Of a stretch of DNA of 64,000 bases, positions 1 to 9,097 are shown in pieces. Below the pieces are notes generated by a model, which saw only the letters and a list, made by a program, of their open reading frames with translations, was not told the origin of the DNA and did no database searches. This stretch comes from Tissierellia bacterium KA00581. GTDB taxonomy: Bacteria > Bacillota > Clostridia > Tissierellales > Peptoniphilaceae. The DNA lies in contig KQ959616.1 in NCBI GenBank assembly GCA_001552895.1, positions 114,192-178,191 on the forward strand, given 5' to 3'. Position 1 is the first letter of the stretch, and the number at the start of each line of letters is the position of its first letter. The translations under genes were made by a program, and so were the position numbers.

Positions 1-2
1 TG

Positions 3-677
3 AATATTTCTAATATGCCTAAACAATTTTTAAATATAGGTAAAAAACCTATAATCATCCATACAATTGAAAAATTTTTACTTTGCAACAAAATAGATAA
101 GATATATGTTGGAGTAAATCCAGATTGGAATTCATATTTGGTTGATATTATAGAAAAAAATTATCCATATTTAATTTCAAAAATTGTTATAGTAGATGGT
201 GGCAAAGATAGAAATTCAACTATTTTAAATATCATTGATTCAATAAAAAAAGATAAAGGTAGTATATTAGATGATGATATACTTATAACTCATGATGCAG
301 TAAGACCTTTTGTTTCTATAAAAATGATTGAAGAAAATATTGAAGGATGTAGAGATTATAATATAGTTGATACTGTTATACCTTCTTTTGATACAATTGT
401 TATATCAGAAGATGGAAAATTTATTTCTTCAATTCCAGATAGAAAAGTTATGTATCAAGGACAAACTCCTCAAACTTTTAAGATAAATAAATTTATGAAT
501 TATTATAATAATTTATCTATTGAAGAAAAGAATATTTTAACAGATGCTTGTAAAATTTTTGTTTTAAATGGAGAAAAAGTATTTTTAGTAAATGGTGATT
601 TTTCTAATATAAAGATTACAACCGTTACAGATTTAAAAATTGCAAATGCAATGATTATGGAGAATTTAGATGATTAA
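3..677 (+). CDS. tarI: CDP-ribitol/MEP-type cytidylyltransferase (TarI/IspD family), 5'-truncated by window edge
   Basis: Nucleotidyltransferase that transfers CMP from CTP to a sugar-alcohol phosphate. The reading frame is open to the left edge and the first visible residues are NIS-NMPKQFL. In the family the PKQF motif follows the glycine-rich CTP loop (GGxGxRMG), so that loop and the true start lie upstream of the window. Visible family motifs are PIIIHTIEKF, the HDAVRPFV segment and QGQTPQTF. IspD and TarI are homologous. I prefer TarI (ribitol-5-phosphate cytidylyltransferase) because the next gene is a TarJ-type dehydrogenase overlapping it by 8 nt, inside a glycan locus with LicD genes. 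An IspD role in isoprenoid synthesis is the alternative. Confidence 0.8.
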   Translation, partial: NISNMPKQFLNIGKKPIIIHTIEKFLLCNKIDKIYVGVNPDWNSYLVDIIEKNYPYLISKIVIVDGGKDRNSTILNIIDSIKKDKGSILDDDILITHDAVRPFVSIKMIEENIEGCRDYNIVDTVIPSFDTIVISEDGKFISSIPDRKVMYQGQTPQTFKINKFMNYYNNLSIEEKNILTDACKIFVLNGEKVFLVNGDFSNIKITTVTDLKIANAMIMENLDD

Positions 678-1689
678 TAGAATTTTTCAACTTATAAAAC
701 CAGGATTTATTTCAGTTAAATATGTAGATGAAGATTTTGAAAAAAATAAAGTTATTGTAAAGCCACTTTATATATCGTTATGTCATGCAGATCAAAGATA
801 TTATCTTGGAAAGAGAGATCCTAAAGTTTTAGAAAAAAAACTTCCTATGGCTCTTATACATGAATCTTGTGGTGAGGTTGTTTTTGATCCTACAGGTAAT
901 TTTAAAGTTGGAGATAAAGTTTCTATGATACCAAATACACCGCCTTGTAAATTTGATAATAATCTATATGAAAATTATGTTAAAGGAACTTTCTTTTTAT
1001 CAAGTGGACATGATGGATTTATGAGAGAATTTGTAAAAATTTCACCAGATAGATTGGTTAAATTTGAAAATATTGATTTGCCAATAGCCTCAACTTTAGA
1101 ATTTATTTCTGTTGGATTTCATGGTTTAGATCGTTTTGAAAAAAATTCTTTACAAAATAAAGAAGTTATAACAGTTTTTGGAAGTGGAAGTTTAGCTTTT
1201 GTATTATCAAATGTTTTAAAATATAGATTTCCAAAAAGCAAATTAGTTGTTATAGGTAGAAATAAAGAAAAATTAAAAGTCTTTTCTTTTGCAGATGAAA
1301 TTTATACTCTTAATGATATACCAGATGGTTTTGAAACAAATCATGCTTTTGAATGTGTTGGAGGAATTGGAAGTGAAAATGCTATCAATAGTATAATAAA
1401 TTATATAAAGCCTCAAGGAACTATTATGCTTATGGGAGTTAGTGAAAATAAAGTTTCTATAAATACAAGAGATATCTTAGAAAAAGGATTAACTTTGATA
1501 GGGTGCTCTAGATCTGGAAGATTAGATTTTATTAAAGCTGTAAAAATGTTAGAAAATAGAAAAATACAAAATAGATTTAGAGCAATAGTTTTTGAAGATA
1601 AAGCAATAAAAAATATAAATGATATTCATAGATTTTTTAGTACAGATATAAATATGCCTTTTAAAACTGTTGCAAAATGGGAAATTTAA
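670..1689 (+). CDS. tarJ: ribulose-5-phosphate reductase (TarJ-type zinc alcohol dehydrogenase)
   Basis: Predicted to reduce ribulose 5-phosphate to ribitol 5-phosphate, the substrate of the preceding cytidylyltransferase; together they make CDP-ribitol for teichoic-acid-type polymers. The 339-residue protein has the medium-chain dehydrogenase layout: an N-terminal zinc-site Cys in SLCHADQ (about residue 38), the HESCGEV segment near residue 65, and a Rossmann nucleotide loop VFGSGSLA near residue 170. Its start overlaps the tarI stop by 8 nt, which suggests translational coupling. The neighbouring licD gene fits the tarIJ plus licD arrangement known from Streptococcus lic loci. The exact substrate is inferred from context. 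Confidence 0.82.
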   Translation: MINRIFQLIKPGFISVKYVDEDFEKNKVIVKPLYISLCHADQRYYLGKRDPKVLEKKLPMALIHESCGEVVFDPTGNFKVGDKVSMIPNTPPCKFDNNLYENYVKGTFFLSSGHDGFMREFVKISPDRLVKFENIDLPIASTLEFISVGFHGLDRFEKNSLQNKEVITVFGSGSLAFVLSNVLKYRFPKSKLVVIGRNKEKLKVFSFADEIYTLNDIPDGFETNHAFECVGGIGSENAINSIINYIKPQGTIMLMGVSENKVSINTRDILEKGLTLIGCSRSGRLDFIKAVKMLENRKIQNRFRAIVFEDKAIKNINDIHRFFSTDINMPFKTVAKWEI

Positions 1690-1705
1690 TTAGAAAGAAG
1701 ATATT

Positions 1706-2551
1706 ATGGATAATATAGATTTAAGAAAATTACAACTTAAAAGTTTGGAAATGGCTAAGTATTTTGTAGAATTTTGTAAAGAAAATAATTTACTTACATT
1801 TCTTTGTGGTGGAGGAGCTATAGGAACTATAAGAAATAAAGGATTTATTCCTTGGGATGATGATTTAGATTTTTTTATGCCACGTAATGATTATGAAAAA
1901 CTTGTTAAACTTTGGAATGAAAAAGCAAATACAAAAAAATATTCTTTAGTAAAATCAAATGAAAATTTAGTTGATCATAATCTATTTATAACTATACGTG
2001 ATAATGAAACTACAGCTATAAAGCCTTATCAAAAAGGAATTAATATAAGTCATGGAGTTGCTTTGGATATAATTCCATTAGATGGTTGTCCAAGTGGAAA
2101 ATTTCAAAGAAAAATACAAATTGCTTGGGCATTAATTTATTCTCTTTTTTGTGCACAAGTTTTACCACAAAAACATGGAGGATTAAAGAAAAAAGTTTCT
2201 AAAATTCTACTTAGTATTTTTTCTTCTTCAAAAGTTAGATATAAAATTTGGAAATTTGCAGAAAAAAAAATGACAAGATATAAAATAGAAGATTCTAAAT
2301 TTATAACAGAACTTTGTTCAGGGCCATTTTATATGAAAAAAATATATAAAAAACAGTGGTTTGCCGATAATTTATATTTAAATTTTGAAAATACAAAAAT
2401 GCCTGTGCCTATTGGATATGATGGATATTTAAAAGAAGCTTTTGGAAATTATATGATTCTTCCTCCAAAAGATAAACAAGTTGCTCATCATGATTTATTA
2501 TTTTTAGATTTGGAAAATAGTTATACTAAATATAAAGATATTTGGAGGTAA
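1706..2551 (+). CDS. LicD family phosphotransferase (first of three)
   Basis: LicD proteins transfer phosphorylcholine or a related phospho-substituent onto cell-surface glycans or teichoic acids. The 281-residue protein carries the hallmark segment GFIPWDDDLDFFMPRNDY near residues 48-65, with the acidic metal-binding cluster of this nucleotidyltransferase-fold family. No membrane segment is evident, so it is probably cytoplasmic and acts on lipid-linked precursor. It lies 16 nt after tarJ with AGAAAGAAG-type ribosome-site sequence. It is clearly more divergent from the two tandem LicD genes at 7.3-8.9 kb than those are from each other. No choline uptake, kinase or cytidylyltransferase gene (licA, licB, licC) is seen in the window, so the donor group is unknown. 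Confidence 0.85.
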   Translation: MDNIDLRKLQLKSLEMAKYFVEFCKENNLLTFLCGGGAIGTIRNKGFIPWDDDLDFFMPRNDYEKLVKLWNEKANTKKYSLVKSNENLVDHNLFITIRDNETTAIKPYQKGINISHGVALDIIPLDGCPSGKFQRKIQIAWALIYSLFCAQVLPQKHGGLKKKVSKILLSIFSSSKVRYKIWKFAEKKMTRYKIEDSKFITELCSGPFYMKKIYKKQWFADNLYLNFENTKMPVPIGYDGYLKEAFGNYMILPPKDKQVAHHDLLFLDLENSYTKYKDIWR

Positions 2552-2558
2552 TTTTGTT

Positions 2559-3668
2559 TTGAAAAAGAAAAAAGTATTATTTTTTTTATGGTCTTTTTCT
2601 TTAGGTGGTGGTGCTGAAAAAGTACTTTCAACTATTGTAAATAATCTTGATATTGAAAAATATGATATAGATATTTTAGAAATAGAACGTTTTGATAAAG
2701 GATATGAACAAATCAATAGTAATGTTAATATATTAAAATCATGGCAAGATTATAGACAAAATAAAATTATTAGGGCTATTCTTTGGAGAATTAGAAAATA
2801 TTTTCCAAGTTTAGTTAGAAAAATTTTAGTTAGAAAATTTTATGATATAGAAGTTTCTTTTACTGTAATGAATCCTGCATTTCCTTTTTCTAATAATAAA
2901 AATGTTGAAAAAATTTCATGGATTCATGGAAGTATAGAAGATTTTTCTAAAGATTTAGTAAAGAAAAATAATCATAAAATACAATTACAAAAAGCAGATA
3001 AAATAATTGCTGTATCTAAAAAAACTAAAGATTCTATAATTTCTATATATCCTGAATATAAAAATAAGGTTTCTGTAGTATATAATGGTTATGATTTTGA
3101 AAATATAATAGAAAAATCTAAAGAAAATCTAGATATTAATATAAAAGAAAATTCTATTTGCATAGTTGGTAGAATTGAAAGACAAAAAGGAAGTATGGAG
3201 GTTTATCAAGTAGCAAAAAAAATAATTAAAAATCTAAAAAAAGATTATAATTTTTATTTTTTAGGTTCTGGGGAATTAGAAAATGAATTAAAAGAAAGAA
3301 TTTTAAAAGATAAACTTACAGATAATATACATATTTTAGGGTATCAAAAAAATCCTTATAAATATATCAAAAATATGTCCGTTATGTTTTCTATGTCAAA
3401 ACAAGAGGGCTTTTCTGGGGCTATTGTTGAAGGTATGATTTTAGGAGTTCCTTTTGTTTCAACTGATGTTGGTGGTGTAGAAGAACTTTCATGTAATGAA
3501 AAATTTGGAAAAATTGTTTATAATACTTATGATGCGGTAGAAAAAATTATAAACTACATTGAAAAAAAAGATTCTGTAAATAAAGAAGAAATGAAAAAAT
3601 ATATTTCTAAATTTACAATAGAAGAACAAATAAAAACTGTAAATAAGTTATTTGATTTTCGGAGGTGA
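2559..3668 (+). CDS. GT4-family glycosyltransferase
   Basis: Probable retaining glycosyltransferase adding a sugar from a nucleotide-sugar donor to the lipid-linked repeat unit at the inner face of the membrane. Of 369 residues, the N-terminus (VLFFLWSFSLGGGAEKVL) is the acceptor-side GT-B fold typical of GT4 enzymes. The C-terminal half has VGRIERQKGS and the donor-binding EGFSGAIVEGM, which replaces the usual EGFGLVxIEA motif. The start is a TTG placed 9 nt after GGAGGT. The end of the gene contains the ribosome site of the next gene. Donor and acceptor sugars cannot be read from sequence. Confidence 0.85.
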   Translation: MKKKKVLFFLWSFSLGGGAEKVLSTIVNNLDIEKYDIDILEIERFDKGYEQINSNVNILKSWQDYRQNKIIRAILWRIRKYFPSLVRKILVRKFYDIEVSFTVMNPAFPFSNNKNVEKISWIHGSIEDFSKDLVKKNNHKIQLQKADKIIAVSKKTKDSIISIYPEYKNKVSVVYNGYDFENIIEKSKENLDINIKENSICIVGRIERQKGSMEVYQVAKKIIKNLKKDYNFYFLGSGELENELKERILKDKLTDNIHILGYQKNPYKYIKNMSVMFSMSKQEGFSGAIVEGMILGVPFVSTDVGGVEELSCNEKFGKIVYNTYDAVEKIINYIEKKDSVNKEEMKKYISKFTIEEQIKTVNKLFDFRR

Positions 3669-3672
3669 TGAT

Positions 3673-5133
3673 TTGAAAATAGATTTTAAAAAAGTTTATG
3701 CTGTAATTACATCAATTTCTTTTTGTATTACTTTACTTTTAATGTTATGTTATATTTTTACAGAAAATCTTGAAATTTTACTTTTTTTAGTTTGGTCTGT
3801 ATTTTTAAGTTTTATATTATTTTGTTTTAATAACATTAAATATTATATAATTCATCTATTTTTTTACATAACTATTTTTATTTTTTTAATTTCTAGACCT
3901 ACAATTGATTACTTAAATGGAAAATATTTTAATACCTATCAAAAAGATGCTTATGTTTTTGCTTTTTTAATTGTTATTATCGCTCTTTTAGCTCTGTTTT
4001 TAGGAGGGGTTATTTCCAAATTTACCTTAAAAACAAATAAAGTTACTACTAACAATTTTAAAAATTTAGACTATTTAAAAAATATTCGTATTGTTTCTAT
4101 TTTTATATACTTAATATCATATCCGTTTTATGTTTTGAGATTGATAGAGAGATTAATTTTTAAATTAAATACAAATTATTATACTTACTATGCTACATTT
4201 AAAAGCAAATTACCATATTTTACATACATTTTATCTGCATTTATGTTATATGCAATGTGTGTATATTTAGCTAGTAAGCCAAGTAAAAAAAATGCAACAA
4301 TTGTATTATTAACTAATATAATTGCCAATTCCATATATTTGTTAATAGGTACTAGAAATCCATTTATTTTAAGTTTGATATTTGCTTTTATATATTATTT
4401 TATTAGAAACCAAGAAAGCATTAAAAAGAAATGGTTAGGATTTAAAGAAAAATCTTTGATTTTATTAAGCGTACCATCATTGATGATTTTTATGGGACTT
4501 ATTAATTATATTCGAGATAAAGAAAAAGTTACAAATTTTAATTTATTTAGTATTATTTTAGATTTTATATATAAACAAGGAACAAGTTTTGGTGTACTTA
4601 CAAGAGGATATCTCTACAATAGTAATATTGCTATTAGAAATTTTGTAAATTTTACATTTGGTTCGATAATAGAATATATTACAAAGGGAAATTTAGGAAA
4701 AATTTTATTTAATACTAAACCATTTACTACTAATACAAATAGTATAGAACTTGCAATAAAAAGTAATAGTTATTCACATAATTTATCATATATTGTTATG
4801 AGAAAAAATTATTTGAATGGACATGGTATAGGAAGTAGCTATATTATGGAAAATTTTACAGATTATGGTTATATAGGAGTTTTTTTATTTAGTTTTATTT
4901 TAGGATTTTTATTTATAAGAATGTTAAATTCATCATATAAAAATAAAATTTTAGGATTTTCATGTTCATTAATTATATTAAATAATTTGTTTTTTATGCC
5001 TAGAAGTAGTTTTTCAGAAAGCTTTTTTAGTTTAATTACTTTTCAGTTTTGGACAATAATTATTATAATATTCTTATTAGCTAAATTGATAAATAAAAAA
5101 AATTCATATACACTAATAGAAAGGAAGATATAG
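3673..5133 (+). CDS. O-antigen/capsule repeat-unit polymerase (Wzy-like)
   Basis: Multispanning membrane protein of about 486 residues with roughly a dozen hydrophobic segments and a large loop in the second half, as expected of Wzy-type polymerases that join lipid-linked repeat units on the outer face of the membrane. The segment GTRNPFILSLIFAFIYY near residue 232 resembles the Wzy families found in streptococcal and enterococcal capsule loci. I chose the TTG at 3673 because an excellent GGAGGTG site (3661-3667) lies 5 nt before it; an upstream in-frame start at 3652 would place that site inside the coding region. Assignment rests on topology and neighbours. Confidence 0.7.
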   Translation: MKIDFKKVYAVITSISFCITLLLMLCYIFTENLEILLFLVWSVFLSFILFCFNNIKYYIIHLFFYITIFIFLISRPTIDYLNGKYFNTYQKDAYVFAFLIVIIALLALFLGGVISKFTLKTNKVTTNNFKNLDYLKNIRIVSIFIYLISYPFYVLRLIERLIFKLNTNYYTYYATFKSKLPYFTYILSAFMLYAMCVYLASKPSKKNATIVLLTNIIANSIYLLIGTRNPFILSLIFAFIYYFIRNQESIKKKWLGFKEKSLILLSVPSLMIFMGLINYIRDKEKVTNFNLFSIILDFIYKQGTSFGVLTRGYLYNSNIAIRNFVNFTFGSIIEYITKGNLGKILFNTKPFTTNTNSIELAIKSNSYSHNLSYIVMRKNYLNGHGIGSSYIMENFTDYGYIGVFLFSFILGFLFIRMLNSSYKNKILGFSCSLIILNNLFFMPRSSFSESFFSLITFQFWTIIIIIFLLAKLINKKNSYTLIERKI

Positions 5134-5134
5134 T

Positions 5135-6169
5135 ATGTTTGAAAATTATTCATTTGGAGATTTATTATCTAATATATACAAAAAAAGAATTTTAAATTTT
5201 TTGGTATTTGTTATATTAAGTTGTTTAATTAGTGGATTACTTGTAATTAAAACTATTAATAAAAAAACAATTGTAAAAGAAGGAGTACAATATTCAAGTT
5301 ATATTTTATATAAAATAACAGCTCCTAAAAGCGATGACCCTAAACCATTGTATGATAAAAGTGGATATTCAGAATTTTTTGTAAAACTTTTAGAATCGAA
5401 TTTAAATGGAGCATATTTATTTAATGATGTTGATGATAAAGTTTTAGATAGAATGTCAAAAGAATTAAGTACATCTACTGTAACACTTAAAAATTCAAAT
5501 TTTGATTATTGGGATAAAAAAGTAGTTGTAAATTATATATCATCTAATTTAGGTGTATCAGTAAAAATACTTACACCAAGTAAATTGGTTAATGATGAAA
5601 TAGAAAAAAAGTTTGATATGTTAATAGAAAACTACAAGAATGTATATAAAGGTGTTAAAGTTGATAAATTAAATTCAAATTATTCAAAGGAATTAATTTC
5701 TAAAGAAAATATAAATAGAAATTATAGCTTAAAAAAATTATTAGTAAAAGTTTTTGCTGTAGAAGTTGTAATTTTAATTTTTATAACTATTTTAAATTTT
5801 ATTTTATATATATTTAATCCAACCATAAATAGAGAAGGAGATTACAGTAAATATAATTTAAAATTTGTTCAAGAAGTTAACTCTATTGAGGATATATTAG
5901 CATTTTTAAGCTATAGAATTTCTATAGATAATTTAAAAAAAGTATATATCTTAAGTTCAAATAGTAAAATAATTTCAAAAATAAAATTAGATAATACAGA
6001 TAAAATAGAAATAATTAAAGAAAATGAATTTAAAAATTTACTTGATAAAGAAAACTTTGTCTTTTTAGAAGAATATGGAATTAGTAGATATTCTTCATTC
6101 GAAAAGATGTTGCAAAAATTAAAAAATTTAGATAAAAATATATTAGGTGTTATAACATTTAAGTTATAA
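5135..6169 (+). CDS. chain-length-determinant-like (Wzz-type) membrane protein
   Basis: Protein of 344 residues with a hydrophobic segment near residues 18-38, an extracytoplasmic region of about 160 residues, a second membrane segment near 205-228 and a cytoplasmic tail. That is the topology of polysaccharide co-polymerases controlling chain length in Wzy-dependent systems. The tail lacks an evident Walker A motif or tyrosine cluster, so it is not a fused tyrosine kinase. It follows the polymerase by one base after its stop, with ribosome site AAAGGAAG. It is the last gene before a terminator. Sequence similarity to known Wzz proteins is weak by eye, so the role is inferred from topology and position. 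Confidence 0.6.
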   Translation: MFENYSFGDLLSNIYKKRILNFLVFVILSCLISGLLVIKTINKKTIVKEGVQYSSYILYKITAPKSDDPKPLYDKSGYSEFFVKLLESNLNGAYLFNDVDDKVLDRMSKELSTSTVTLKNSNFDYWDKKVVVNYISSNLGVSVKILTPSKLVNDEIEKKFDMLIENYKNVYKGVKVDKLNSNYSKELISKENINRNYSLKKLLVKVFAVEVVILIFITILNFILYIFNPTINREGDYSKYNLKFVQEVNSIEDILAFLSYRISIDNLKKVYILSSNSKIISKIKLDNTDKIEIIKENEFKNLLDKENFVFLEEYGISRYSSFEKMLQKLKNLDKNILGVITFKL

Positions 6170-6187
6170 TAAAATTATTTTTAAATT

Positions 6188-6265
6188 AAAAAAAGAAGTT
6201 GATAGCTAATGTACTAAAATTTATCTTTTTAAAATTTTTAGTGCATTAAATACTTCTTTTTTTTT
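6188..6265 (+). terminator. intrinsic terminator of the first glycan operon
   Basis: A long hairpin: AAAAGAAGT (6191-6199) pairs with ACTTCTTTT (6252-6260), and an inner stem pairs TAATG/ACTAAAA with TTTTAGT/CATTA. A run of T follows to 6265. It separates the 5135-6169 gene from the independently promoted glycosyltransferase. Confidence 0.75.
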
Positions 6266-6272
6266 ATATAAT

Positions 6273-6301
6273 TTTATAAGTTTTTAAATTTATGTTATAA
6301 T
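6273..6301 (+). promoter_or_regulatory. probable promoter for the second glycan operon
   Basis: A consensus -10 box TATAAT at 6296-6301 lies just after the terminator and 30 nt before the next start codon. The matching -35 position (6273-6278, TTTATA) is weak. Confidence 0.5.
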
Positions 6302-6331
6302 ATGGTGTAATTATTTATAACGGAGGTAATT

Positions 6332-7312
6332 ATGGATAAAATAAGCATTATTTTACCAGTTTATAATGTTGAAAAGTATGTTGAAAAATGTTTAAATTCA
6401 ATTAAAAATCAAGATTATAAAAATTTTGAAGCTATAATTGTAGACGATGGATCTAAGGATAAAAGTGTAGAAATTATAGAAGCCTTTATCAAAAAAGATG
6501 ATAGATTTAAATTATATCATAAAGAAAATGGTGGACTTTCAGATGCAAGAAATTTTGGCATGAATTTTGTTACTGGGAAATTTGTTATTTTTATAGATTC
6601 TGATGACTACATTGAAAATAAAATGTTAACTACTCTTTATGAAAATATAACTAAAGAAAAGGCAGATGTTTCTATATGCGGAATTTATAATGTTTACATA
6701 AATAAAAAAACTAGTCAATGTGAAGATAAAAATATTTATTTTGTATGTGATAAGAATAGATTTTTAAAAGAGTATTTAATTGGAAAATTAGTTCCTGGAA
6801 GTATTTGCAATAAACTTATTAAAGTGGATATTGCAAAAAAAATACAATTTCCTGTAGGAAAAATTTATGAAGACGCCTTTTATCAATTTGATCTTATAAA
6901 TTTTGCAAAAAAATATGTTGTTACTACTAATCCTATGTATAATTATTTTCATAGAGAAAACAGTATAACAACAAAATCTTATAGTAAAAAAAATCTTGAC
7001 TATATAGAAATATATAGTAAATTTTATGATTATGTGAAAAGTAAAAATATTGATTTAAAAAAAGAAGCATTTTTTAGACTTAGTTATTCATATTTTATAA
7101 TTTTAGATAAAATGCTTTTAGAAGATGATTATTATAAAATTGATAAATACAATGAAGTTTTAAATTTTTTGAAAAAAAATTATTTTAAAATTTTTAAAAA
7201 TAATTATTTTAGATTTACTAGACGTATTGCTTCAATAGCATTAAAAATAAATATTAATTTATATAAATTTTTATTACTTAAAGATTTAAAAAAAAATAAA
7301 GGAGTAAATTGA
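6332..7312 (+). CDS. GT2-family glycosyltransferase
   Basis: Inverting GT-A glycosyltransferase of 326 residues. The N-terminus ISIILPVYNVEKYVEKCLNS, the VDDGSKDKS nucleotide-binding segment (near 36) and the IDSDDYI metal-binding DxD region (near 90) are classic GT2 motifs. No transmembrane segment is evident, so it probably works at the cytoplasmic membrane face. It starts after a strong CGGAGGT site and its own promoter, and begins a three-gene unit with two licD-like genes. It could build part of the repeat unit that the following LicD proteins decorate; the sugar is unknown. Confidence 0.87.
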   Translation: MDKISIILPVYNVEKYVEKCLNSIKNQDYKNFEAIIVDDGSKDKSVEIIEAFIKKDDRFKLYHKENGGLSDARNFGMNFVTGKFVIFIDSDDYIENKMLTTLYENITKEKADVSICGIYNVYINKKTSQCEDKNIYFVCDKNRFLKEYLIGKLVPGSICNKLIKVDIAKKIQFPVGKIYEDAFYQFDLINFAKKYVVTTNPMYNYFHRENSITTKSYSKKNLDYIEIYSKFYDYVKSKNIDLKKEAFFRLSYSYFIILDKMLLEDDYYKIDKYNEVLNFLKKNYFKIFKNNYFRFTRRIASIALKININLYKFLLLKDLKKNKGVN

Positions 7313-7313
7313 T

Positions 7314-8120
7314 ATGAAAAAAGAATATTTATCCATGCAAGAAATAAAAAAAATAGAACTTGATATATTAAAGTATATACATAATTTTTGCATTAAAAAT
7401 AATATAAAATATTTTATAAATTATGGAACACTTCTTGGTGCTATAAGACATAAAGGTTTTATTCCATGGGATGATGATATAGATATAATGATGCCAAGAG
7501 ATGAATATGAAAAATTTATAAATTTATTTTCAAAAGATGATAGTATATATAAAATTGTTTCAATGGATAGTAATAAACAGTATTTTAATAATTTTATAAA
7601 AGTTATAAATTCAAGAACAAAAATAGAAGATGAAAAAAATTATAAAACTTATGAATGTGGTATTTTTATAGACATATTTCCATATGATAAATTTAATGAT
7701 TTTAATATAGTAAATAAAACATATAACTTAGAAAGTTTTAAACTTCTTACAATATCTAAAAAACATAATATACAATATGGAGATAGTAAAATTAAAGACT
7801 TGATAAGACTTATATTTTGGATAATTTTACGACCTTTTTCTGCTAGATTTTTTGCTAAAAAGATAGATAAAATAATAAAGAAAAAAACAGATAAAAATGG
7901 TAAATATGTAGGGGTTTTAGGAGAAAAACTTAAAGAAAAGGCTGTTTTTAATTATGATATATTTAATGAGCTTATAGAAGTAGATTTTGAAAATAATAAA
8001 TTTTTTGCACCTAAAGAATATGATAAAATACTAAGTCAATATTATGGAGATTATATGAAATTTCCACCTGTAGAAAAGCAAAAATATTCACATGAAATAA
8101 AAGCATATTTTATAGATTAG
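7314..8120 (+). CDS. LicD family phosphotransferase (second of three)
   Basis: LicD-type enzyme of 268 residues, expected to attach a phospho-substituent to a surface glycan. The core NYGTLLGAIRHKGF followed by IPWDDDIDIMMPRDEY (near residues 42-70) contains the acidic metal-binding cluster. It begins 1 nt after the glycosyltransferase stop with AAGGAG upstream. It is strikingly similar to the next gene along its whole length, including a C-terminal SIQYGDxKxKDxxRLIFW segment, which indicates tandem duplication. It may differ from its copy in acceptor or donor. Confidence 0.85.
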   Translation: MKKEYLSMQEIKKIELDILKYIHNFCIKNNIKYFINYGTLLGAIRHKGFIPWDDDIDIMMPRDEYEKFINLFSKDDSIYKIVSMDSNKQYFNNFIKVINSRTKIEDEKNYKTYECGIFIDIFPYDKFNDFNIVNKTYNLESFKLLTISKKHNIQYGDSKIKDLIRLIFWIILRPFSARFFAKKIDKIIKKKTDKNGKYVGVLGEKLKEKAVFNYDIFNELIEVDFENNKFFAPKEYDKILSQYYGDYMKFPPVEKQKYSHEIKAYFID

Positions 8121-8128
8121 GAGTTTTT

Positions 8129-8941
8129 ATGAAAAAAAGATTAACTGTTGATGAAATAAAAAATTATGAATTAAATATTTTAAAATTCATAGATTCTATA
8201 TGTAAAAAATATAATATAAAATATTTTGTAAACTATGGTACATTAATTGGAGCTATAAGACATAAAGGTTTTATTCCATGGGATGATGATATAGATATTT
8301 CAATGTATAGAGAAGATTATGAAAAATTTTATAAAGCTGTTTTAAAAGAAAACAATCAAAGATATACTATTTTATCAAAAGATAATTCGAATTGGTATTT
8401 TCAAAATTTTTATGTTGTAATAGATAAAAATACATTACTAGAAGATAATGTAAAATATAAAAGAAAAGATACTAATATTTTCGTAGATGTTTTTCCAATA
8501 GATAGATTTGATGACTTAAAATTTGTAAAAAAAGCTTATCTATTTTTTACATTGAAACAAATATGCTATGCTAAAAAAAGAAGTATTCAATATGGTGATA
8601 ACAAATTAAAAGATTTTTGCAGACTTATTTTTTGGTATATATTAAGACTTTTTAATCCAAGATTTTTTACAAAATTAATAGATAATTTAGTAAAAAAATA
8701 TTCTAAAAAAGATGGAAAATACGAAGGAGCTGTAGGGATTGACAAAGAAAAAATGAAAGGAGTTTTTGAAAAAAATATTTTTTCCGACTTAATATTACAT
8801 CAATTTGAGGATATGCAAGTTCCTATTCCAAAAAATTATGATAAAATACTTTCTCAATTATATGGAAATTATATGCAAAAACCAACTGATGAAGAAATAA
8901 AATATAATTCTCATAATTTAATAGCATATAGAATAAAATAA
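8129..8941 (+). CDS. LicD family phosphotransferase (third of three, tandem paralogue)
   Basis: LicD-type enzyme of 270 residues, paralogous to the gene immediately upstream. It shares NYGTLIGAIRHKGF and IPWDDDIDISMYREDY, the FVDVFPIDRFD segment and SIQYGDNKLKDFCRLIFW. The metal-binding acidic residues are intact, so the duplicate is probably active. It starts 8 nt after the previous stop with TAGGAG upstream and ends the glycan locus. The roughly 150 bases after it contain only AT-rich sequence and the next promoter. Which sugar and which phospho-group are involved cannot be determined from sequence. Confidence 0.85.
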   Translation: MKKRLTVDEIKNYELNILKFIDSICKKYNIKYFVNYGTLIGAIRHKGFIPWDDDIDISMYREDYEKFYKAVLKENNQRYTILSKDNSNWYFQNFYVVIDKNTLLEDNVKYKRKDTNIFVDVFPIDRFDDLKFVKKAYLFFTLKQICYAKKRSIQYGDNKLKDFCRLIFWYILRLFNPRFFTKLIDNLVKKYSKKDGKYEGAVGIDKEKMKGVFEKNIFSDLILHQFEDMQVPIPKNYDKILSQLYGNYMQKPTDEEIKYNSHNLIAYRIK

Positions 8942-9021
8942 AATGAATTTAACTTTATTTTATAAAAAAGTTTTTAAATTTTTAAATTCTATTTGATTTT
9001 TTTATAATATATTAATTAGTG

Positions 9022-9050
9022 TTGAAATTTATTATTTTTTAGTGTATAAT
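9022..9050 (+). promoter_or_regulatory. promoter of the nucleoside ABC importer operon
   Basis: TTGAAA (9022-9027) and TATAAT (9045-9050) are separated by exactly 17 nt, with the operon start codon about 48 nt downstream. I see no clear riboswitch fold between promoter and gene. Confidence 0.7.
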
Positions 9051-9097
9051 TAATCCGATATAGATATTTACATATTTTGATGTTAGGAGGGCTTTAC

